The notes: generated by a model from the sequence alone, not told the origin. A stretch of DNA of 51,602 nt from Rickettsiaceae bacterium (GCA_020697135.1 JAJFBM010000015.1:1-51602); one strand, 5' to 3'. Positions 1-11,359 are shown, counted from the first letter of the stretch. Numbers and translations are program-made.

Positions 1-150
1 GATTATAATATGCCGCTACTTGCTCAGCTTCCCCTTGACCCCCAAATTTCTAGCGCTTGTGATGAAGGAGAGTGGCTAGCAGATAAGGTAGATTTAAAAA
101 TGACAGTAGCAAAACTTACTAATACAAAAGTGTTTGAAGGAGTAAATTAA
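1..150 (+). CDS. mrp: Mrp/ApbC-family Fe-S cluster carrier ATPase, C-terminal end (partial)
   Basis: The last 49 codons of a gene that begins left of the window; the stop is TAA at 148-150. The first 33 codons are identical to the C-terminal part of the second mrp copy at 711-1569, which carries the diagnostic P-loop. Mrp/ApbC proteins are MinD-like ATPases that carry Fe-S clusters in the cytoplasm and would supply targets such as the complex I genes found further on. This copy keeps the natural C-terminus (MTVAKLTNTKVFEGVN), which the downstream copy has lost, so it is probably the functional gene. The catalytic region is outside the window, so intactness cannot be judged. Confidence 0.75.
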   Translation, partial: DYNMPLLAQLPLDPQISSACDEGEWLADKVDLKMTVAKLTNTKVFEGVN

Positions 151-155
151 GATAT

Positions 156-173
156 TTTAGGCTTAAGCCTAAA
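156..173. other. Perfect 18-bp palindrome after mrp stop
   Basis: TTTAGGCTTAAGCCTAAA lies 6 bases after the mrp stop codon. It could form a 7-bp hairpin with a 4-base loop, but no T-run follows, so a terminator role is weak. It may be an RNA-end stabiliser or chance. Confidence 0.4.
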
Positions 174-194
174 CCATTAAAGGTTCTTACCATT

Positions 195-222
195 TTGACA
201 ATTTAACCACTTGATATATTAT
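195..222 (+). promoter_or_regulatory. Sigma70-type promoter for the small membrane protein
   Basis: A -35 box TTGACA (195-200) and a -10 box TATTAT (217-222) are separated by 16 bp. They sit about 35 bp before the ATG at 258. The match is good but the region is very AT-rich. Confidence 0.5.
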
Positions 223-257
223 TAAATTAAAAACATATTAGATCAGGACTTAATATT

Positions 258-701
258 ATGTATGCTTTTTTAAAAGATATCTTTTCAGTAAGTAGGTTAA
301 ATGTATCTTTAATCTATATAAGCTATATGTTAGGAGTGCCCTTTTTTCCAGCAACGATATTTGCGCATATTAATGGTGCGAGGTCTAAGGACGCATTCTT
401 GGCGAACCATTATTCATTCCTTACTATTGGTTTTTGGAAATCATTATCTGTTACCCTTAGTATATTTCTCATGCTTTCTATATTATATTACTGTCTTTTA
501 GCTTTTTTTTTGCAGAATCCAACTTATTATAAGGACTATTTAGATTTTCTACATAATCATTATAATGATTTTAGTAAATTTATTATGAGTAAATATCTAT
601 ATTTGCCAGTATTAGTATGGTATGAAATTAGGCTGTTTAAGGGTTTTAGATATTTTCTTAATGGTCAGTGTATAGCTAAGACAAATGCCTGGATTCCATA
701 A
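258..701 (+). CDS. Small membrane protein, possibly DUF4870-like
   Basis: A 147-residue protein of unknown function. It shows a hydrophobic N-terminal part (about residues 15-38), a strong membrane segment at about 62-88, and a polar tail with aromatic residues. The stretch around residues 40-62 (GARSKDAFLANHYSFLTIGFW) resembles the 'asHY.Fq.rTFW' motif of small DUF4870-type membrane proteins; this is a pattern match from memory only. The start is the ATG at 258, supported by the upstream promoter. The gene lies between the end of the full mrp gene and a broken copy of mrp, so it is inside a rearranged segment. Confidence 0.6.
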   Translation: MYAFLKDIFSVSRLNVSLIYISYMLGVPFFPATIFAHINGARSKDAFLANHYSFLTIGFWKSLSVTLSIFLMLSILYYCLLAFFLQNPTYYKDYLDFLHNHYNDFSKFIMSKYLYLPVLVWYEIRLFKGFRYFLNGQCIAKTNAWIP

Positions 702-847
702 TATATTTAATTAGAAAAAAAATCTTTACCATATATTAGTGCTAATATCATTACAAGCACTAATAATATTGGTGAATCATATGTTCATGATGCAGTTAAA
801 GCTGCTAAGATAGCATTTAACCAAAAAATCAAAATTGAAGGTATAAA

Positions 848-909
848 GAAAGTTATTTGCATCTCTTCTGGTAAAGAAGAAAGTTATTTGCATCTCTTCT
901 GGTAAAGGG
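848..909 (+). repeat. 31-bp tandem duplication inside the mrp copy
   Basis: Two copies (848-878 and 879-909) of a unit beginning GAAAGTTATTTGCATCTCTT. The first 29 bases are identical in both. The unit is not a multiple of three and so breaks the reading frame just before the P-loop. Confidence 0.95.
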
Positions 910-1461
910 GGTGTTGGAAAATCAACTATTAGCGCACTAATTTCGCAAAGCTTAAAAGAGGAAGGTTATAAGGTTGGAATCATTGATGCAGATATTTATG
1001 GCCCTTCCTTGCCTAAAATTTTTGGTATAGGAGATAAAAAGCCTGATCTACATAATGGTAAGTTTGTTCCGATAGAAGCGAATGGTATAAAGGTAATTTC
1101 AGTAGGTTTGCTTGTAGGGGAGGGTAGTTCGTTAGTGTGGCGCGGGCCAATGGTAACTAAAGCAATATTTCAATTACTTAAAACAACTGAGTGGGGTATA
1201 TTGGATTATTTAATTATTGATATGCCGCCAGGTACAGGGGACATACATTTAAGCTTACTAGAAAAATTTGCTATTGATGGGGTAGTGATTGTAACCACTC
1301 CGCAAGAACTTGCAGTAGATGATGCTGTTCGTGCCATTGATATGTATAAGAAATTTAATGTACCACTTCTCGGCATTATTGAAAATATGTCTTATATATT
1401 AAAGGAAGATGGTAAGAAGTTTTTTGTATTTGGCCAAGGTGGTGGAGAAAGGCTTGCAAAG

Positions 1462-1560
1462 GATTATAATATGCCGCTACTTGCTCAGCTTCCCCTTGAC
1501 CCCCAAATTTCTAGCGCTTGTGATGAAGGAGAGTGGCTAGCAGATAAGGTAGATTTAAAA
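1462..1560 (+). repeat. 99-bp exact direct repeat of window bases 1-99 (mrp 3' part)
   Basis: Bases 1462-1560 are identical to 1-99 and the match stops sharply at 1561 versus 100. The repeat very likely continues to the left in both copies, since position 1 is the window edge. Perfect identity points to a recent duplication or ongoing gene conversion. Confidence 0.95.
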
Positions 1561-1749
1561 TTCAGATAAAAATGATTTCACCCTTTTATATATTGCTTTG
1601 AAATAATAACATCTTGTGTTTTAACCCTAAGGCTTATATAAGCTCGGTTAAATTAGTTTAATAGAATTTGAGTTTTATATATACAAATATTGCAAAAACT
1701 GATATTTTATCTCAAATTTTAACATTTAAAATCTAAAAAACTATATAGT

Positions 1750-3381
1750 ATGTATATAAAAAAGGTAAGGAATAAATTTCGATTTATACTAATATTACTA
1801 GGAATAATATTAGCATTTTTTGGTATTGTAAAATTATATGTAATTGTAGAAAAAAAAGTAGAGTCTCTTAAGTCTGTGGGTGTAAGATTGAATAATTTAG
1901 AAAGAGCAAAATATGTTCATGACACAGCAATCAACAATTTAGCGAACAAGGTAGATAGTTTAATTAGACAAAATAATACTTTATTTGATATGTTGGTTAA
2001 AGACTTAAGCGTAACTCCTAGTAATTTTAAGCAGTTAGAAGAAATATGTAACATTCAAATTGAAGAAGCTAATAATAGTCAAAGCTTTTCCCAAGGTTAT
2101 AATTGTTTATCCGAGTTATATATAAAAGATCCTAAATCTGAAGACAATATTCTTAAAGCTATTTCTAATAGTAGTTATGCTTTAGAAGCGCATTTTAGTG
2201 ATGGTTATATTAAAAATTTATATAGAACTATTTTATTTGGGTATGAGAATCAAGTTAAATCAACCTTAATAGCAAAAGGTAAAGCTGATATACTAGGTTT
2301 GCTCGAATCTGTAGGCAAAAATACTTTAGAAGAAATTAAGTTTCTGGAGTATATTATATCACTGGGAATAAAAGATGTTTCTAATAGAGCGCAATATCGC
2401 CTTAGCTTCATTTATCAAAATGGTAGATCTTCAATAAATGAAAAAGCAGAATATATAAATCTTTTTAAAGCTTTAGAATATAGAAAATATGTATTTAAAA
2501 GTCTTAATTATAAGCCTAAAAAGAACATTGATATAGCGTTAATTTTTGATGAAGGTTATTCCCCGCATGCTGCAACTACTATTGCTTCAATTTTATTAAA
2601 TGCTGACTTTGATACTTATTGTAGATTCTATATTATAGAAGGTGCAAAGAGAGCTGTAACTCCTGAAAGTAAGGAAAAACTCGCATCATTAAAGTTTATT
2701 AGAGATTATGATATAAAGTTTATTACTTTTCCCGATCCGATGATAGAAAAGATTAACCCAGAAAATTATGCTAATAAATTTTTCCCTTCTTTAGTTATTT
2801 ATAGAGTTTTCTTAAGTAAGGTCTTAGATCTTCCCAAAATATTATACCTTGATACCGATATAGTAGTTAAAAGAGATCTTACAAGGCTATTTTCCACCCC
2901 CTTAAAAAATAATCTTTTAGCAGGGGGGTTGGATGTGGGCCTTGTTGAGCATCCTTATTTTAATATAGCTTGTGGTTATGATTTATTTTATATTAATTCT
3001 GGGGTGCTTATGCTTAACCTTGAAGAAATGAGAAAAATTAATCTTGTAGATAAAGTTGCTAAAACATTGGAAAATCGCGAATGTCAGTTTGATTGGTTTG
3101 ATCAAGACGTTATAAACCTTACCTTTACTAAAGACATCAAATTTATTTCTACAAAATGGAATACTAGTAGAGATAAATTTGAAAACAGATTTATAAATCA
3201 TTACGTTTCTCAGGCTACCAAGCCTTGGTTGTGGCCAAGTGCTGAGACTTCTTTAGAAACTTGGAAGAAATCCCCTGAAAGCTTTTCTCCATCTATGGGT
3301 ATTTATTGGTATTATAGAGATTTAACTCCTTGGACCACTAAACCACAGGAACTAGATGAATTAATATTAAAAATAAAGTAA
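1750..3381 (+). CDS. Membrane-anchored family 8 glycosyltransferase
   Basis: A 543-residue protein with an N-terminal basic tail (1-12), one membrane segment (about 12-32), a coiled-coil-like stem (about 35-80), a helical middle part, and a GT8 domain from about residue 258. GT8 hallmarks are visible: the metal-binding DTD at 368-370 in KILYLDTDIVVKRDL, INSGVLMLN at 415-423, FDQDVIN at 450-456, and HY...KPW at 484-493. Family members transfer glucose or galactose from nucleotide sugars with retention, for example in LPS core synthesis or onto proteins. By the positive-inside rule the catalytic domain would face the periplasm, which is odd for a nucleotide-sugar enzyme. The start has no clear Shine-Dalgarno sequence. 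The acceptor is unknown. Confidence 0.85.
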   Translation: MYIKKVRNKFRFILILLGIILAFFGIVKLYVIVEKKVESLKSVGVRLNNLERAKYVHDTAINNLANKVDSLIRQNNTLFDMLVKDLSVTPSNFKQLEEICNIQIEEANNSQSFSQGYNCLSELYIKDPKSEDNILKAISNSSYALEAHFSDGYIKNLYRTILFGYENQVKSTLIAKGKADILGLLESVGKNTLEEIKFLEYIISLGIKDVSNRAQYRLSFIYQNGRSSINEKAEYINLFKALEYRKYVFKSLNYKPKKNIDIALIFDEGYSPHAATTIASILLNADFDTYCRFYIIEGAKRAVTPESKEKLASLKFIRDYDIKFITFPDPMIEKINPENYANKFFPSLVIYRVFLSKVLDLPKILYLDTDIVVKRDLTRLFSTPLKNNLLAGGLDVGLVEHPYFNIACGYDLFYINSGVLMLNLEEMRKINLVDKVAKTLENRECQFDWFDQDVINLTFTKDIKFISTKWNTSRDKFENRFINHYVSQATKPWLWPSAETSLETWKKSPESFSPSMGIYWYYRDLTPWTTKPQELDELILKIK

Positions 3382-3414
3382 GTTTTATTGAAATCTCTTC
3401 CGCAGGTAAAATTA

Positions 3415-3477
3415 TGTTAGGGCAATAATAGGGCTGGTTTCCTAAAGAATCAATATTAGACCTCTATTGTCCTTAAC
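3415..3477. repeat. Imperfect inverted repeat, possible hairpin
   Basis: The left arm GTTAGGGCAATAATAGGG (from 3416) and the right arm CCTCTATTGTCCTTAAC (ending 3477) are nearly complementary, with one or two bulges. It lies about 35 bp after the glycosyltransferase stop. No T-run follows. It could be a transcript-end hairpin or a relic palindromic element. The rest of 3382-3668 shows nothing recognisable. Confidence 0.35.
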
Positions 3478-3668
3478 ACAGTGTAATGTTAAATAACAAT
3501 TATTAGAAAATAATATATTTAATACCAAGCATTATTAATTTTTTCTAAATTTGTTTCCTATTAAGCTTAATACTACCAAAAGTTCCTGACAGTGTATTTG
3601 AAAACTAATATTTTAGCTAATTTAAATAGCTAAATCGCGCGCTGTTATTGTTTGAACAAAATTAACCC

Positions 3669-4568
3669 CTAACCGTCGGGGGAACCTGCGTTGCTACCAA
3701 TTAAGCCATGATTAATAATTACTAAAGAGCTATGGTCTTCTAAGTGGTAATCTTTTTGAAGATTGGCGTCATCCAACAAGCTCTGCTTATCTATTATATT
3801 ATAATTATATAATTTAGCTTTTGCTATTTTATCTGATAGCTTATCTTTGATAAATTTTGTTTGTTTGTTTATTTTTAAAAGATCTTGAATCAAGTGTTTG
3901 CTAATATAATCAATATTACTATAACTCATGCCTATTCTTATTAAACTTGTATTGCATATTAAAATCTCTATAAAAGCACGCTCTACTTCGCTAGTGAAAG
4001 CATTAGTATGGCTTAAATCCAAAGCAGTTAAAGTTTTATTAGATTTCAAGCAGTTAGCTAAGGTCATTATGCCTTCTGAAGTAAACTTATTATATTCTAG
4101 GTCTAATTCTTTTAAACTCGAGTCTTTTAAAGAATTAGTTATAGAAGTAGCTTCGTCTCTGCCAATATTACAGCGCCTTAGACACAGCTCATATAAATTT
4201 GTATTTTGCTTTATGGCTTCAAACAACTCTTTAATTTGACTATTGTTCAGGCGCACCATGTTTAGTTTTTGTATGGTGACGTTGTCCTTAATATATTCTA
4301 ATGAAGCCTGAACTAAATCTTCGTCATTACTTTTTACTCTTAACCAAGTTCTAGAAATATTGGTTTGGAGTATTTTTTTTATATCTAATACACGGTTATA
4401 TTTTGCATTATATCCCCTTTCTGCAATTATAGAAATTTCTGGATAATAATCTTTTATAGTTGATGAGACTTGATAAGTATAACTAAGACCCTCTTCGTCT
4501 AAATGGATGGATATAGGCTGATCCATATTAGAGTTAACTGCTTCTATAATCTCTTCTAATTTATTCAT
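3669..4568 (-). CDS. Leucine-rich-repeat protein with a shared N-terminal domain
   Basis: A 299-residue protein. Residues 1 to about 95 form a non-repeat domain that is clearly similar to the N-terminus of the neighbouring 414-residue protein (KLEEIIEAVNSNM here, KLDELLEDVRSNI there). From about 100 to 220 there are four ribonuclease-inhibitor-type LRRs of about 28 residues, for example LYELCLRRCNIGRDEATSI and LTALDLSHTNAFTSEVERAF. The C-terminal 80 residues are polar. No signal peptide or membrane segment is visible. LRRs of this type bind proteins; in intracellular bacteria such proteins are often host-directed effectors, which is inference here. Its Shine-Dalgarno sequence is weak. Confidence 0.8.
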   Translation of the reverse strand: MNKLEEIIEAVNSNMDQPISIHLDEEGLSYTYQVSSTIKDYYPEISIIAERGYNAKYNRVLDIKKILQTNISRTWLRVKSNDEDLVQASLEYIKDNVTIQKLNMVRLNNSQIKELFEAIKQNTNLYELCLRRCNIGRDEATSITNSLKDSSLKELDLEYNKFTSEGIMTLANCLKSNKTLTALDLSHTNAFTSEVERAFIEILICNTSLIRIGMSYSNIDYISKHLIQDLLKINKQTKFIKDKLSDKIAKAKLYNYNIIDKQSLLDDANLQKDYHLEDHSSLVIINHGLIGSNAGSPDG

Positions 4569-4736
4569 TGAATTTTCATGATATTATGAATTACTACCTA
4601 GTAAACTGGGTTATTATTAATTGCAATTTGCGTGCCAAGCCGGTTTTCTTCTTGGTTTACTCCGCTTGAAGTCTTAATTTTTATCGTTATTACAGAGGCA
4701 ATATGATAGAGTGCGAATTATATGCTTTTAAGTCGC

Positions 4737-5981
4737 TTATGTATAATCCTCAAATAAATTATATTCGCTTATAATTGGAAATTGATGATATATTACTTTT
4801 GTAATTTGCTGGTTCTCATGTATATAATATTCAGTATATGGTTCGTTTACTTTCTTTTGCCTGGATTCTAGCAAATCTTCTTTAATTCTATATATGTTAT
4901 AGGAAAATATCTTAAATATTAATTCATTCGGGATATTAGCTAAAGAATATTTTTTTTCGTTATTGGCTATAATGGATTTACAGACTTCCTTGAATTTAAA
5001 GTAATTCTTTTCTGCATATTGTTCAATATTATTGAGCAATAGCAAGTTATCAATATGATCAAGTTTGGTCAAAAGCTCAAGAGACTCTACATTGTTTAAT
5101 AGCACATGAATGTCTTCTGAGGTAAGACTAGCCTTAAATTCTTTTGTATCCTGTAAAGATTGTTCGTTCTTTATCTCTAATTGTTTAAAAAAAACAGCTA
5201 TTGTTTTTTGGTATGTTGGTTTAACGTTTTCAGCAATATATACATTCCTTTTAATATAGCTTTGAATAGTTTTATATAGATCATTTTTATGAAATCTATT
5301 ATTTACTGATCTTATAGAAATATGATTTATAAGCATATCTCCTATCTCAATTGCTCTTAAACTAAGGTTCTCTTTTAAAGCTTCCTCTAAAGTTTCGGCT
5401 ATCTCTTCAGCGTTCGTTGCACTAAGAAATTGTAATTTATTTAAATTTTTACTCTTCGCTATTGCATTTGCTAGAATTTTAACTCCTTCTAGAGTTAGTT
5501 TGTCATTTCCAAGAATAAGAATTTCTAGTTTTGAAAGTTTCTCGATAGAGTAAACAAGGTATTTAGCTTCATCAACTGTTAAGTTTATGTCCTTTAAAGC
5601 CAAATAAAATAAGTTGGGAAAGTCCTGCAACTTTTTAAACAAAACTATAGTTTTCTCTTTATTTAATGTGCAACCAAGATTTAAGCTTATTAATTTAGGA
5701 AAATTAGAAAGGTTCTCTATTAAAGAATCGATTACAGCAGAATCATTTATATTATAAATACTTAGTTCAACTCTTGGATTATTTGTCTCTAATATATTTT
5801 TTATTACTATTGCTTGTTGTTGAGTAATTATATTTTCATCAGCGGCAATAGATAAAGAGGGTCCGGCTTCATATCTCTCTGAGTAAGAGACCTTAAATCC
5901 ATCATTTGATATTTCAATAACGATATTATGCTCTATATTTGACCTTACGTCTTCTAATAATTCATCTAACTTTGTAGGCAT
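4737..5981 (-). CDS. Leucine-rich-repeat protein with an F-box-like C-terminal motif
   Basis: A 414-residue paralogue of the gene at 3669-4568. It shares the N-terminal domain (residues 1-95), followed by degenerate LRRs at about 95-225 (for example LISLNLGCTLNKEKTIVLF, LEILILGNDKLTLEGVKIL). A long helical region follows. Near residues 350-366 the segment SLANIPNELIFKIFSYNI resembles the first half of an F-box (L/IPxEL..KIFSY). A ribosome site AGAGG precedes the ATG. No export signal is seen. The tandem arrangement suggests local duplication. The F-box reading is a hypothesis; the rest of the motif is poorly conserved. Confidence 0.8.
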   Translation of the reverse strand: MPTKLDELLEDVRSNIEHNIVIEISNDGFKVSYSERYEAGPSLSIAADENIITQQQAIVIKNILETNNPRVELSIYNINDSAVIDSLIENLSNFPKLISLNLGCTLNKEKTIVLFKKLQDFPNLFYLALKDINLTVDEAKYLVYSIEKLSKLEILILGNDKLTLEGVKILANAIAKSKNLNKLQFLSATNAEEIAETLEEALKENLSLRAIEIGDMLINHISIRSVNNRFHKNDLYKTIQSYIKRNVYIAENVKPTYQKTIAVFFKQLEIKNEQSLQDTKEFKASLTSEDIHVLLNNVESLELLTKLDHIDNLLLLNNIEQYAEKNYFKFKEVCKSIIANNEKKYSLANIPNELIFKIFSYNIYRIKEDLLESRQKKVNEPYTEYYIHENQQITKVIYHQFPIISEYNLFEDYT

Positions 5982-6179
5982 TATATTATAGCCTCTATTA
6001 TAAATATAATTTGACTCTCTATTTTGAATGGGTGTTTATAATTAGTCTCGCTTAAAGCTACGAGCTCCAAAAGTGGCTGCATCTCAACGTTTAAACGTGC
6101 TCCGGGGTGATTCTAAGCGCCCTTATAAAAGAAAAATAGAAAAAAATGCAAAAAAACTAAAAAATTTTCAAAATAGTGT

Positions 6180-6208
6180 TTGACAAGTCTCAAAAAGAAT
6201 TCTATAAC
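6180..6208 (+). promoter_or_regulatory. rRNA promoter (23S-5S unit)
   Basis: TTGACA (6180-6185) and TATAAC (6203-6208) with a 17-bp spacer, about 150 bp before the 23S gene. It makes the 23S-5S pair an independent transcription unit, as known for Rickettsiales where 16S is separate. The remaining part of 5982-6179 shows no gene. Confidence 0.75.
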
Positions 6209-6256
6209 ATACTTCACAAACGCGATAATAAAGCAAATGTAAAGCTGTTTAACAAA

Positions 6257-6355
6257 GTATAGATAAACAAATTAAAAATTCTTCAAATGAGAAGATACTG
6301 AACAAAAAAGTTATAGAATTAGTTCTGTATACAGCAAGAATCTCAAAAGAGCCAA

Positions 6356-6363
<8 letters not shown>
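6257..6363 (+). other. Pre-23S processing stalk, left arm
   Basis: Blocks here are complementary to blocks after the 23S gene: 6257-6273 with 9107-9123 (17 bp), 6315-6322 with 9051-9058, 6325-6334 with 9039-9048, 6336-6344 with 9030-9038, and 6350-6363 with 9016-9029. Together they form the long helix that brings both ends of 23S together for RNase III-type processing. The innermost block overlaps helix 1 of mature 23S. Confidence 0.85.
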
Positions 6364-9015
<2,652 letters not shown>

Positions 9016-9025
<10 letters not shown>

Positions 9026-9123
9026 GGCTGAGATTCTTCTGTATACAGTGCTAATTCTGTAGCAAAGACGAAGCAAATAAGTTATTCCCATAACCAGAAA
9101 AAATAAAATTTGTTTATCTATAC
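9016..9123 (+). other. Pre-23S processing stalk, right arm
   Basis: The complement of 6257-6363, starting with ACTTAATTTTGGCT and including CTGTATACAG and AATTTGTTTATCTATAC. Between 9026 and 9156 there is no gene; the stretch is the 23S-5S spacer. Confidence 0.85.
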
Positions 9124-9156
9124 ATCGTGTTTGCAAGCAAATAAAGCTTGTTTAAC

Positions 9157-9276
9157 TGGCTTGGTGGTTATAGCGTGAGTGAAACACACGATCCCATCCC
9201 GAACTCGAACGTGAAACCTCACAGCGCCAATGGTACTATGTCTCATGGCATGGGAGAGTAGGTCGCTGCCGAGCCT
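9157..9276 (+). rRNA. rrf: 5S ribosomal RNA
   Basis: 120 nt starting TGGCTTGGTGG. It holds the conserved CCCATCCCGAACTCG loop, GAAAC, and GGGAGAGTAGGTCGCTGCC near the 3' end. The termini pair (GGCTTGG with CCGAGCC). A 14-bp helix (9143-9156 with 9277-9290, one G-U) brackets the gene for processing. It appears intact, unlike the related element at 11240-11359. Confidence 0.95.
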
Positions 9277-9301
9277 GTTAAGCAAGCTTTTTTTGTTTTT
9301 T
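9277..9301 (+). terminator. Terminator of the 23S-5S unit
   Basis: The right half of the 5S-bracketing stem (GTTAAGCAAGCTTT) runs directly into TTTTTTTGTTTTTTAT. Stem plus T-run is a typical intrinsic terminator, and the same module is copied after the 5S relic at 11360-11386. Confidence 0.75.
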
Positions 9302-9302
9302 A

Positions 9303-11117
9303 TTACTTGTTTCTATTTTTATCTTCAGATTGACTTTTACCTTTAATCCTTTCAACATGGCTTTCTTTTTTAGCAAGCTCCTCAAATTTATTCTTTAACG
9401 CACTTACTTTAGAAGAAGCCGGAGTTGCAGGAGTCACAGGTTTATTATTTGTCTTAGGTGCATCTTTTCCAACGTGATGTGTCCAACTTTTACTTTTCGA
9501 TTCAGGCTCATATATTCTCTTAGGCTTTCCTTGTTTTGATAATTCGTAGTGGTTTTTTATCTCTGCTTCAAGTGTATCTATTCCAGTAATTTTGATTTTA
9601 TTTTGTTTCTTTAAATCCTCTAATTTTCTCTCAAAATCGGGTAAAATATTACGAGTAAACTCTTGCTGGAATGCAGCATTGATATGTGGAGCATGGGCTA
9701 CTGCATTTGAATCCTGAGTGATTTTACCTTTCTCTAAAAAATTTTTTGTATACTCGTGTGCCTTTAAGCTCATAAGATATGTATACATTTCTTGTCTTAC
9801 GGTCCTCGGATTAAATTCTATTTCGGTTTTATCCTCTTTTGATACTGGGTTATCTAAATTTTCCGTGCGATTTCCTTTTACATTCTTTGTTACGTATAAA
9901 TCATTAAATACTGAAGAGAAAATATTACGTGTACTGATTTTGCCTTCATCTTTCTCTTCTGAGAATTTATATAAGGATTTTATGTCTTTTGTAAAATCAT
10001 CTAATTGTCTTTGTTCTCTAATATTAGTTGAAATATTATTATCGCCTATTTTACTTTTATCGCTTATCCCATAATTAGGCTCGGCATTATTTTTATAAAC
10101 TTCATCTATAGTATCATGTAAAATCTCATGCATTAAATTATTAATTGTGTTTGGTAGATCTTTTAGATCATATGCTAAGCCAATTGTTTTGGGGCTTCTC
10201 CACCCACGTACAAAGCTATATATACTATTCCCATCTTTATCAATATCTATTGTATGCACTTTATCGCTTCCAATTGCTGTTATAATCTTATTTTCAGTTG
10301 AATTTAGCTTGTCATTGGCGATCTTTAATGCATAATATGCTAGATTGACTTTTAAAGATATATCCCCCTTTATTGCTGCTTCATTAGCTACCTCCCATGC
10401 AGTATCTATAACTTTTTTGAATTCACTTCGCTGTTTGTTATTAAATGTACAACTAATACTTCTAATCAACTCTGGTATACTCCAATTTTTCTTTTCATTT
10501 AAAGATAATTGAGGAGGGTATTCAAACATATTATTATATTTTTGTTCTAATGTGCTTATAAGCTTTTCACTTCTTCTTATACATTCTTCTAAATAGTTTT
10601 TATTCCAATGATCAGGTCTATATTCCTTTAATTGTTCTTGATGGTTTTTGATTGCAATATGAATAGGTAATTCCCTATTATTATCGAATATTGTATGGTC
10701 TAAATTATTATTATTTGAAATGAAATCTAAGATTTCAGAAGTGATATTGCTAGAAAATGAATGAAGACAAGTTTGCCCTTTGTCGTTTTGTATATTTAAA
10801 TCTGCACCATTTAACTCAAGTTCTTTTAATAATTCTACTTCATTGTTTTGTATAGCGATATGAGCTGCAGTATTACCATGGCTGGACTGATAATTAATAT
10901 CGCCTAATGCTTTTAATATAGTAATTGCAGTTTCTGTTTTGTAATCTAAAAGTACATAGTGTATTTCAATATCATTTTTAAAATAATCTTTTACTTCTTT
11001 CTTTTGAAAAAGATTTTTTAATAGAACATTATATTTTTCCTTAACATTAGGATCTGTTTCTTGATCATAATTATTAGCCAAATTTCTAAAACTATTCCAG
11101 ATCTCAGTATTATTCAT
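9303..11117 (-). CDS. Ankyrin-repeat protein with a conserved HExxH (zincin-like) domain, copy 1
   Basis: A 604-residue protein. Two to three ankyrin repeats lie at about residues 62-160 (GNTAAHIAIQNNEVELLKEL, GQTCLHSF, ELPIHIAI). A helical part (225-275) follows, then a domain with HEILHDTIDEVY at 330-341. HExxH is the zinc-binding motif of many metallopeptidases, and it is kept in the paralogue at 11500-13551. The last 100 residues are very polar and lysine/serine-rich, like many type IV secretion substrates (inference). A good ribosome site (AGGAG) precedes the ATG. The gene ends next to 5S rRNA on the opposite strand. No signal peptide is visible. Peptidase activity is unproven, since a third zinc ligand cannot be assigned. 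Confidence 0.8.
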   Translation of the reverse strand: MNNTEIWNSFRNLANNYDQETDPNVKEKYNVLLKNLFQKKEVKDYFKNDIEIHYVLLDYKTETAITILKALGDINYQSSHGNTAAHIAIQNNEVELLKELELNGADLNIQNDKGQTCLHSFSSNITSEILDFISNNNNLDHTIFDNNRELPIHIAIKNHQEQLKEYRPDHWNKNYLEECIRRSEKLISTLEQKYNNMFEYPPQLSLNEKKNWSIPELIRSISCTFNNKQRSEFKKVIDTAWEVANEAAIKGDISLKVNLAYYALKIANDKLNSTENKIITAIGSDKVHTIDIDKDGNSIYSFVRGWRSPKTIGLAYDLKDLPNTINNLMHEILHDTIDEVYKNNAEPNYGISDKSKIGDNNISTNIREQRQLDDFTKDIKSLYKFSEEKDEGKISTRNIFSSVFNDLYVTKNVKGNRTENLDNPVSKEDKTEIEFNPRTVRQEMYTYLMSLKAHEYTKNFLEKGKITQDSNAVAHAPHINAAFQQEFTRNILPDFERKLEDLKKQNKIKITGIDTLEAEIKNHYELSKQGKPKRIYEPESKSKSWTHHVGKDAPKTNNKPVTPATPASSKVSALKNKFEELAKKESHVERIKGKSQSEDKNRNK

Positions 11118-11239
11118 ATTAAACTCCTAAAAGATATAACTTAATCTTATACTAAATATCTTAACATAAGGTTAATAACTATATATATCTTATCTCTTTG
11201 TAATTCTATATTTTAACATAATAATAAAATGTGTTTAAC

Positions 11240-11359
11240 TGGCTTGGTTGTTAGTTAGAGAGTAAAACCCATAGGTCCTTTATCAATATCTGCGTGAAAC
11301 CTCACAGCGAAGGCTGTACTAGACTACAGGCAAAAGGAGAGTAAGTCTTGGCTAAGCCT
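11240..11359 (+). pseudogene. Decayed or diverged 5S rRNA copy
   Basis: This aligns base for base, without any gap, to the 5S gene at 9157-9276: 120 nt in both, about 74 identities by my count (62%). The block CGTGAAACCTCACAGCG and both ends are conserved, while the CCCATCCCGAAC loop is destroyed. The terminal helix is still pairable, because changes on one side are matched (T-G to T-A, G-C to G-T). The downstream terminator GCTTAAGCAAGC plus T-run (11360-11386) is also retained, while the left arm of the processing stem is degraded. It fills the 382-base gap 11118-11499, where nothing else is recognisable. Confidence 0.85.

Larger units (their letters stand above)
711..1569 (+). pseudogene. 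Second, broken copy of mrp/apbC (truncated at both ends, frameshifted)
   Basis: Translation of 711-876 and of 901-1560 gives parts of one Mrp ATPase in two different frames. The first part reads SYVHDAVKAAKIAFNQKIKI and ends in KKVICISSGK. The second resumes with the deviant Walker A motif GKGGVGKST (from 901), then DADIYGPSLP and a DMPPGTGD Walker B-like motif. The frames are separated by a 31-bp tandem duplication (848-909) that introduces a stop; removing one unit restores one continuous frame. The N-terminal domain of Mrp is missing before 711, and the native C-terminus is replaced after 1560 by a few codons and TAA. A 5'-shortened fragment could still be made from the ATG at 1009, but it would lack the P-loop. 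Confidence 0.9.

Noticed and set aside
1009-1569. A 186-residue Mrp protein starting at ATG 1009
   Set aside because: The start lies inside the Mrp domain and after the P-loop at 901-924; the gene is a frameshifted, truncated copy.
4569-4736. Possible small RNA between the LRR genes
   Set aside because: No conserved RNA signature, promoter or terminator could be identified.
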